A DNA stretch of 56,007 bases. Origin: Amycolatopsis acididurans (GTDB taxonomy: Bacteria > Actinomycetota > Actinomycetes > Mycobacteriales > Pseudonocardiaceae). Below are positions 50,429-56,007 of the stretch, piece after piece. The position numbers and the translations under genes were made by a program. Under the pieces are notes generated by a model. It was not told the DNA's origin. It ran no database searches and was given only the letters and a program-made list of their open reading frames with translations. The stretch covers positions 1-56,007 of the forward strand of contig NZ_JAAXLS010000046.1 in the NCBI RefSeq assembly GCF_012328925.1. Direction: 5' to 3'. Numbering within the stretch: position 1 is the stretch's first letter; each line of letters opens with the position of its first letter.

Positions 50429-50902
50429 GTGACCATAGAACATCAGGAACTCGCCACGATTCTCGAAGAAGATGCGCGCACCGGGGTTACCACGCGCACT
50501 GCCCGGCTCAAATGGGTCATCGTCGCGGATCCGGGGCTTGGCAGCGGGCTCGTGGCGAACGCGGTCGCCTGCCTGGGCGCCGCGGTCGGTGCCGCACTGC
50601 CTGGCGTGGTGGGCGAAGCGGTGCCGGACGCGGCCGGCTCACCGCACGCCGGTCTGCCGTGGGGTGGCGTCTCGATCCTCGCCGCCGACGGGGCCAAGAT
50701 CCGCGAGATCCGGGCGAAGGCGGTCACCAGGGACGGCGTCTTCGTCGCGGACATGACCAAGCACGCGCAGGCCAGCACCTCCTACGAGGAGTACACGGCA
50801 AGCCTGGCCGTCACCGGTGAACCGGACTACTACGCGATCAGCCTTCTCGGGCCCCGCAACAAGATCGGCAAACTCGTCGGGGGCCTCCCGCTGCTGCGAT
50901 GA
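50429..50902 (+). CDS. DUF2000 family protein
   Basis: 157 residues with RLKWVIVADPGLGSGLVANA and a later PDYYAISLLGPRNKIGKLVG, both DUF2000 features. This family often pairs with Lrp/AsnC regulators; function unknown. The GTG at 50429 has tagctt 8 bases upstream (50415-50420) and no ribosome binding site, so it may be leaderless. Confidence 0.75.
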   Translation: MTIEHQELATILEEDARTGVTTRTARLKWVIVADPGLGSGLVANAVACLGAAVGAALPGVVGEAVPDAAGSPHAGLPWGGVSILAADGAKIREIRAKAVTRDGVFVADMTKHAQASTSYEEYTASLAVTGEPDYYAISLLGPRNKIGKLVGGLPLLR

Positions 50903-50960
50903 TCACCGGCCGCCCCGTAGGCTGCATTCCGACAAAACGGGATGACTCCAGGGGGTCGCG

Positions 50961-51875
50961 GTGTCGGCTAACGGTGGGACGAAAGCGATTCTGGCGGCGC
51001 TGGGCGCCAACGCCGGGATCGCCGTGGCGAAGTTCGCCGGGTTCCTCGTCACGGGTTCCTCGTCGATGCTCGCCGAGTCCGTGCACTCGGTGGCCGACAC
51101 GTCCAACCAGGGCCTGCTGCTGCTCGGCCAGAAGACCTCGCAGCGCAAGGCGACCAGCGAGCATCCGTTCGGTTTCGGCCGCGAGCGCTACTTCTACTCG
51201 TTCATCGTCGCGCTGATGCTGTTCACCCTCGGCTCGGCGTTCGCCCTGTACGAGGGCATCCACAAGGTCGAGCAGCCCGAACCGCTCACCTCGCCGCTGG
51301 TCGCCGTGATCATCCTGGTCCTCGCGATCTGCCTGGAGGGCTACAGCTTCGTCACCGCGATGAAGGAGTCCACGAAGATCAAGGGCGACGTGTCGTGGTG
51401 GGGATTCATCCGCCAGTCGCGCACGCCGGAGCTGCCGGTCGTGCTGCTGGAGGACACCGGCGCGCTGCTCGGTCTGGTGTTCGCGCTCGTCGGCGTCGGG
51501 CTGTCGGAGCTGACCGGCGATCCGGTCTGGGACGGCATCGGCACGATCATGATCGGCGTGCTGCTCGGCATCATCGCGATCATCCTCATCGTGGAGATGA
51601 AGAGCCTGCTCATCGGTGAGGGCGCGACCGAGACCGAGCTGCGCACGATCATGGCGGAGCTGGCCGCGGGCAAGGTCGAGCGCGTCATCCACATCCGGAC
51701 CCAGTACCTCGGCCCGGAGGAACTGCTCGTCGCGGCGAAGCTCGCCCTCACGCCGAACCTCGCGCTGGCCGAGGTGGCGCAGGCGATCGACGACGCCGAA
51801 GCCCGCGTCCGCGCCAAGGTGCCCAACGCGCGGCTGATCTACCTGGAGCCGGATCTCGACCGCGAACTGGTCTGA
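50961..51875 (+). CDS. Cation diffusion facilitator (CDF) transporter
   Basis: 304 residues, about five to six helices: FLVTGSSSMLAESVHSVADT carries the HxxxD metal site (His42, Asp46), HPFGFGRERYFYSF is the family loop and VVLLEDTGALLGL supplies the second pair. A C-terminal cytoplasmic domain of ~85 residues follows. It would export Zn2+, Mn2+ or another divalent metal. The GTG at 50961 has aggggg upstream. Confidence 0.9.
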   Translation: MSANGGTKAILAALGANAGIAVAKFAGFLVTGSSSMLAESVHSVADTSNQGLLLLGQKTSQRKATSEHPFGFGRERYFYSFIVALMLFTLGSAFALYEGIHKVEQPEPLTSPLVAVIILVLAICLEGYSFVTAMKESTKIKGDVSWWGFIRQSRTPELPVVLLEDTGALLGLVFALVGVGLSELTGDPVWDGIGTIMIGVLLGIIAIILIVEMKSLLIGEGATETELRTIMAELAAGKVERVIHIRTQYLGPEELLVAAKLALTPNLALAEVAQAIDDAEARVRAKVPNARLIYLEPDLDRELV

Positions 51876-51981
51876 TCCACCTGGAGTTCGCCGTCCGTAA
51901 ACACCCGATTCGCCTCGTTCATCCTTCCGAGTTAAGGTGGCTCACCGGACCTGAGATCCAGGGCACCGGGAGGAGAGCACC

Positions 51982-53508
51982 TTGCCAGGCAACGGTTTGT
52001 GGCGGACGAAGTCGATCGAACAGTCCATTAAGGACACCGACGAGCCGGACACCAAGCTCCGGAGAAACCTCGGTGCCTGGGACCTGACCGTGTTCGGCGT
52101 CGCGGTCGTGATCGGGGCGGGCATCTTCACCCTGACCGCGCGCACGGCGGGCGACTACGCGGGCCCGTCCGTCTCGGTCGCGTTCGTGCTGGCCGCTGTC
52201 GCCTGCGGGCTCGCCGCGCTCTGCTACGCCGAGTTCGCCTCGACGGTGCCCGTCGCGGGCAGCGCCTACACGTTCTCCTACGCCACGTTCGGCGAGTTCA
52301 TCGCGTGGGTCATCGGCTGGGACCTGGTGCTGGAGCTCGCGGTCGGCGCGGCCGCGGTCGCGAAGGGCTGGTCGGTCTACCTCGAAACGGTGCTCGGCTA
52401 CCTCTTCGGCGACGGCGTGCACACCACGTTCACCCTGGGCGGTCTCACCATCGACTGGGGAGCGCTGTTCCTCGTGGTCGTGCTCGCCACCTTGCTCACG
52501 GTCGGCACGAAGCTTTCCTCGCGGTTCTCGATGGTGATCACCGCCATCAAGGTCGCGATCGTGCTGTTTGTGATCATCCTCGGCATCTTCTACATCAAGG
52601 GCGCCAACTACCACCCGTTCGTCCCGCCCGCCGCGAGCGGCGGTTCCGGCGAGAGCGGCGTCAACCAGTCGCTGTTCTCCCTCATCGCCGGTGGGGCCAG
52701 CAGCTCCTTCGGCGCGTTCGGGCTGCTCGCGGGCGCCTCGCTGGTGTTCTTCGCGTTCATCGGGTTCGACATCGTGGCCACCACGGCCGAGGAGACGAAG
52801 AACCCGCAGCGCTCGGTGCCGCGCGGCATCTTCGGCTCGCTGGCGATCGTGACCGTGCTCTACGTGGCCGTCTCGCTGGTCGTCGTCGGCATGACCTCGT
52901 ACAAGAACCTCGCCACCCACGCCGGCGACGGCAGCCACAAGACGCTGGCCACCGCGTTCTCCGTCAACGGCGTCCACTGGGCCGCGAACGTGATCTCGGT
53001 GGGCGCGCTCGCCGGGCTCACCACGGTGGTCATGGTGCTGATGCTCGGCCAGGTCCGGGTGCTGTTCGCGATGTCCCGCGACGGGCTGCTGCCCCGCAAG
53101 CTGGCCCGCACCGGCACCCGCGGCACCCCGGCGCGGGCGACGCTCATCGTCGGTGTCCTCGTCGCCGTCGCCGCCACGTTCTTCCCGGCGGACAAGCTGG
53201 AGGAGATGGTCAACGTCGGCACGCTGTTCGCGTTCGTGCTGGTGTCGGCCGGCGTGCTGGTGCTGCGCCGGACGCACCCGGACCTGCCGCGCGCGTTCCG
53301 GGTGCCGTGGGTGCCGGTGGTCCCGGTGCTGGCGATCCTCGCCTGCCTGTGGCTGATGCTGAACCTGACCGTGCTGACCTGGCTGCGTTTCCTCGCCTGG
53401 ATGGTGCTCGGCGTGGTGATCTACTTCGCCTACAGCCGCCGCCACTCGCTTTTGGGCAAGCGGTCAGCGGGCGAGGTTGAGGTTGAAGCGGGGCAGGTCC
53501 GGGAATAG
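51982..53508 (+). CDS. APC-family amino acid permease (Rv3253c-like)
   Basis: 508 residues, about twelve helices: FGVAVVIGAGIFTLTARTAG (helix 1 signature), LCYAEFASTVPVAGSAYTFS (helix 2-3) and FAFIGFDIVATTAEETKNP (helix 6 loop). It belongs to the cationic amino-acid transporter group found here in mycobacteria. The start is TTG at 51982 with gggaggag about 6 bases upstream. The last 45 bases overlap the convergent neighbour. Confidence 0.9.
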   Translation: MPGNGLWRTKSIEQSIKDTDEPDTKLRRNLGAWDLTVFGVAVVIGAGIFTLTARTAGDYAGPSVSVAFVLAAVACGLAALCYAEFASTVPVAGSAYTFSYATFGEFIAWVIGWDLVLELAVGAAAVAKGWSVYLETVLGYLFGDGVHTTFTLGGLTIDWGALFLVVVLATLLTVGTKLSSRFSMVITAIKVAIVLFVIILGIFYIKGANYHPFVPPAASGGSGESGVNQSLFSLIAGGASSSFGAFGLLAGASLVFFAFIGFDIVATTAEETKNPQRSVPRGIFGSLAIVTVLYVAVSLVVVGMTSYKNLATHAGDGSHKTLATAFSVNGVHWAANVISVGALAGLTTVVMVLMLGQVRVLFAMSRDGLLPRKLARTGTRGTPARATLIVGVLVAVAATFFPADKLEEMVNVGTLFAFVLVSAGVLVLRRTHPDLPRAFRVPWVPVVPVLAILACLWLMLNLTVLTWLRFLAWMVLGVVIYFAYSRRHSLLGKRSAGEVEVEAGQVRE

Positions 53509-55773
53509 CGGCACCTGCTCGCCGAAGGGTCGCGTGGACGGCCGGTCCGGGAACTCCAGGCCGGCCGCCATCGCGACCGCACGGTCCCATTCCGGGTCGA
53601 TCTCGTAGTTCGCGTGCCCCAGCACGCCGGGCGCCCAGCGCCGCGTGCCGGACGGGTTCTGCATCGGGTCCGGCAGCCAGTGGTCGCCGCCGAGCACGAG
53701 CGCCCCGGACGGCCCCGGCACGGCCAGATCCACCGGGCCGATCTCGCCGTTGGGCAGGAAGCCCATGCCCAGCAGCTTGTCGTCGACGACCTTCTGCCGC
53801 CACGTCGTGACCCCGCCGCCGAAGATGTCGGTGCCCCTGGCCAGCCCACGCCAACGGCCGCCCAGCTCCCCGTACAGCGAAGCCAGCGACTTCAACGGCA
53901 GCACCGCGGGGAACGCGCGCTGGTACCCCCATTGCAGCGGTGAGCCCGCGGTGATCAGGCCGACGCGTTCGCGGTCGGTCTCGCTCAGTCCGTGCATCAG
54001 CCGCGCGGTCGCGATCATCGCGAGCAGGCTGCCCACGTTGTGACCCGCCAGTACGACCCTTGTGTTCGGCTCGGCGAGGTGGTCCTTCGCGCGGGCGGCC
54101 AGTTCCGGCACGACCTTCAGCGCGTAGCACGGGGGCACGGCCGGGTGCGAGGCCCTCGGCCAGAAGCACACCAGGTCGGCCAGCGCACCGAGGTGCCGGT
54201 TGCGGCCGGGTTTCGTCGCCGCCGTGTACACGATCCGCAGCAACCCGGCCGCCGTCGCGCCGAGCGCGAACACGCCGACCGCGGAGATCGGGTCGAGCCA
54301 GCCCGGCACAGTGTGGAAACCGAACCGCGCCACCAGAAGCGCCACCGCGCACAACGACATCCCGCCGATCACCGCGATCGCCAGCTGGTGCAGATGCCGC
54401 CGTTCCCACGCGGACCGGGCCCACGCGGCGGCCGCGAGCTGCTGGTCGTGCGTGTTGTCCTGCAGCAGCCGCACGATGTCCTCCACGCCGCGGCGACGAC
54501 GCCGGGCGGGCACCGCGATCGCGAACCCGATCAGCCCCAGCACCACCGCGAGCCCGAGCCCGGCACCCCACAACGTGGTCACCGGGGTGTAGCTGTCGGG
54601 CAGGCGGAGCCAGGCCGCACCGGCCAGCTTGCGCAGCGCGATCGCGAGCCCGGCGCCGAAACCCGCGCCGAGCAGCACGGCCAGCATGAGCACGGGCGCG
54701 GCGGCCCAGCCACCCACCCACGGCCGCAGCCGCTTCGGCAGCTCCCGCCACGTGCGCCGGGCCGTCAGCGCGGCGGGTACGAGCGCGAGCGCGAACAGCG
54801 CGGAGACGGCCAGCAGCGCGGCGCCGACGCTCTGGACCGTGTCATCGGACCCGCCGGGCAGCCTCGGCGTGAACACGACGACCGACACCAGCACCAGCCA
54901 CGCGAAGACCGTTACGCTCCGCCGCGCCCACCGGCGCAGCTCGCGGACCCCGGCGGCCGCGGTGAGCAGCGCGGCCAGCGCCAGCCCGAGCGCGCAGATC
55001 CACACGATCAGCTCCGGAAGCGCTCCGGGAACGTGGAAGGGGCCGCCGAGCGCGAGCAACGCGACGGCGGCGAGCGCGCCGACGACGTGCAGGGTTCGCA
55101 GGACAGGGGAGCCGGTGCCGCCGCGCAGGCCGTCGCCCGGCAGGTTGCCGCGCCGCGGCGAGACGTCGCGCGAGGAGACCGTCCAGTTGGTGCCCGAGAC
55201 CCGGTGCAGCACGAAGATCACCACGGCCAGCGGCAGCAACCCGGCCGCTGTGCGCAGCCACGTCAGCTCACGCACCCCGCCCGGCACCGCGGTCAGGCAG
55301 CGTGCACCGGGTGCGAGGCATTGCGTCGCGAACATGTCCAGTGCGATCACCGCGAGCTGGGCGACGAGCAGCATCGTGAGCAGCAACGCCGCGACCCGCA
55401 ACAGGCCACGGCACACGCCGCCGAACACGCGGGCCACGCGGCTGCCCTCCGGCACCGGCGGCAGCATCCAGTGCGCGACGTTGGACAGCGAGAACGGGAA
55501 CAGCAGCGCCCACGTCGCCTTCGCCGCGCCTCCCGAGGTCATCCGGCCCCACAGGTAGCCCTCCAGCGTGCGCGGAACCGAACGGCCCAGCGCCTGCAGG
55601 ACCGGCCCCGGCGCGGGGCGGCGAAGCCGGTCGGACGGGCGGATCACGCGCCCCATCCCGTCGCCCGCGACCTCGACCGTGCCCACCGTGTCCAGCAGGT
55701 CCTCACCGGAGGTACCGCTGAGACCGGGCACACGCAGCTCGACGATCCGGGTCTCCGGGCCGGGGATCGGCAC
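53464..55773 (-). CDS. Large membrane protein with a hydrolase-like C-terminus and atypical nucleophile
   Basis: 769 residues. The N-terminal ~80 are soluble. About ten hydrophobic segments follow between residues 110 and 530. The C-terminal ~230 residues look like an alpha/beta hydrolase: TRVVLAGHNVGSLLAMIA is a nucleophile elbow with Asn579 where Ser is expected, followed by a late GGDHWLPD His. With that substitution it may be inactive or binding-only. aaggagg lies about 7 bases before the GTG at 55773. Its function is unknown. It overlaps the amino-acid permease by 45 bases. Confidence 0.7.
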   Translation of the reverse strand: MPIPGPETRIVELRVPGLSGTSGEDLLDTVGTVEVAGDGMGRVIRPSDRLRRPAPGPVLQALGRSVPRTLEGYLWGRMTSGGAAKATWALLFPFSLSNVAHWMLPPVPEGSRVARVFGGVCRGLLRVAALLLTMLLVAQLAVIALDMFATQCLAPGARCLTAVPGGVRELTWLRTAAGLLPLAVVIFVLHRVSGTNWTVSSRDVSPRRGNLPGDGLRGGTGSPVLRTLHVVGALAAVALLALGGPFHVPGALPELIVWICALGLALAALLTAAAGVRELRRWARRSVTVFAWLVLVSVVVFTPRLPGGSDDTVQSVGAALLAVSALFALALVPAALTARRTWRELPKRLRPWVGGWAAAPVLMLAVLLGAGFGAGLAIALRKLAGAAWLRLPDSYTPVTTLWGAGLGLAVVLGLIGFAIAVPARRRRRGVEDIVRLLQDNTHDQQLAAAAWARSAWERRHLHQLAIAVIGGMSLCAVALLVARFGFHTVPGWLDPISAVGVFALGATAAGLLRIVYTAATKPGRNRHLGALADLVCFWPRASHPAVPPCYALKVVPELAARAKDHLAEPNTRVVLAGHNVGSLLAMIATARLMHGLSETDRERVGLITAGSPLQWGYQRAFPAVLPLKSLASLYGELGGRWRGLARGTDIFGGGVTTWRQKVVDDKLLGMGFLPNGEIGPVDLAVPGPSGALVLGGDHWLPDPMQNPSGTRRWAPGVLGHANYEIDPEWDRAVAMAAGLEFPDRPSTRPFGEQVPLFPDLPRFNLNLAR

Positions 55774-55797
55774 GTGGACGCCTCCTTTTCCGAGGGT

Positions 55798-55826
55798 GTT
55801 ACGTGATGAACGGACAACGGTACTGT
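55798..55826 (+). promoter_or_regulatory. Possible ahcY promoter
   Basis: gttacg (55798-55803), a 17-base spacer and tactgt (55821-55826) resemble a housekeeping promoter. No SAH riboswitch pattern was recognised in the leader. Confidence 0.35.
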
Positions 55827-55859
55827 TCAGGTGTCGCCAAACCTTGGAGGAAATGCCCT

Positions 55860-56007
55860 ATGACCCCCGAAAGCATTGCCAAGCGGCTCGACACGCGCAA
55901 CGGTGTGGAGTTCGCGGTGGCGGATCTGGAGCTGGCTGAGTTCGGCCGCAAGGAGATCCGGCTGGCAGAGCATGAGATGCCGGGGTTGATGGCGCTGCGC
56001 CGGGAGT
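55860..56007 (+). CDS. ahcY: S-adenosylhomocysteine hydrolase, 5' part only
   Basis: The first 49 codons run off the window. ESIAKRLDTRNGVEFAVADL and GRKEIRLAEHEMPGLMALRR are the AdoHcyase N-terminus. The enzyme splits SAH to adenosine and homocysteine using NAD. ggagga is 8 bases before the ATG. The position near manA and the permease is as for sahH in mycobacteria. Confidence 0.92.
   Translation, partial: MTPESIAKRLDTRNGVEFAVADLELAEFGRKEIRLAEHEMPGLMALRRE

Noticed and set aside
55774..55859. SAH riboswitch before ahcY
   Set aside because: The leader is short and lacks the conserved SAH-aptamer pairing; only a possible promoter is visible.

Overview
The window is high-GC actinobacterial chromosome. 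A mycothiol deacetylase (mshB), a WhiB2-type regulator, frequent GTG/TTG starts and mycobacteria-like gene order point to Actinomycetia; the overall gene set most resembles Pseudonocardiaceae (Amycolatopsis-like), an inference from memory. Three blocks follow Mycobacterium tuberculosis gene order as I remember it: Rv1109c-Rv1112 (lipid droplet protein, ispH, DUF6542, ychF), Rv1165-Rv1171 (typA, lpqW, mshB and a membrane protein) and Rv3248c-Rv3260c (whiB2, metallopeptidase-like, DUF3499, manB, TobH, manA, permease, ahcY).

Layout. 1-836: repeat-rich DNA without a credible gene. 837-13464: lipid-droplet protein, ispH and DUF6542, then a DNA-repair cluster (rmuC, sbcD-sbcC, ogt, ada-alkA fusion), then ychF. 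13447-17061: a small integrated element in the 3' end of ychF. It has an 18-bp duplication of the ychF end at both borders, a tyrosine recombinase with a doubtful N-terminus, a 142-bp near-palindrome and one AT-rich orphan membrane-protein gene. 17199-22186: a tiny membrane protein, an Ala/Gly-rich surface protein, a pterin dehydratase, then a TPP riboswitch driving a thiamine ABC transporter. 22167-28995: a LolA-like/ABC operon divergent from a two-component system, a NUDIX hydrolase, a tryptophanyl-tRNA synthetase behind a Trp-codon attenuator, and a 51-residue Cys-rich protein directly behind an IdeR/DtxR-like iron box. 29137-42281: typA, lpqW, an oligopeptide ABC system split by a vapBC module, mshB and membrane proteins, ending with an M50 peptidase. 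42371-56007: whiB2 with a clear promoter, mannose-metabolism genes (manB, manA), an Lrp/AsnC-DUF2000 pair, a CDF transporter, an amino-acid permease, a large membrane protein with a hydrolase-like C-terminus, and the first 49 codons of ahcY.

How the genes work together. manA and manB interconvert fructose-6-P, mannose-6-P and mannose-1-P for GDP-mannose and envelope mannosylation. The dpp genes form one peptide importer although their ATPase gene runs the opposite way. The repair cluster joins nuclease and alkylation-repair functions. The most unusual parts are the ychF-targeted element with its orphan cargo, the trpS attenuator and the iron-box small protein. No rRNA, tRNA or CRISPR array was seen.
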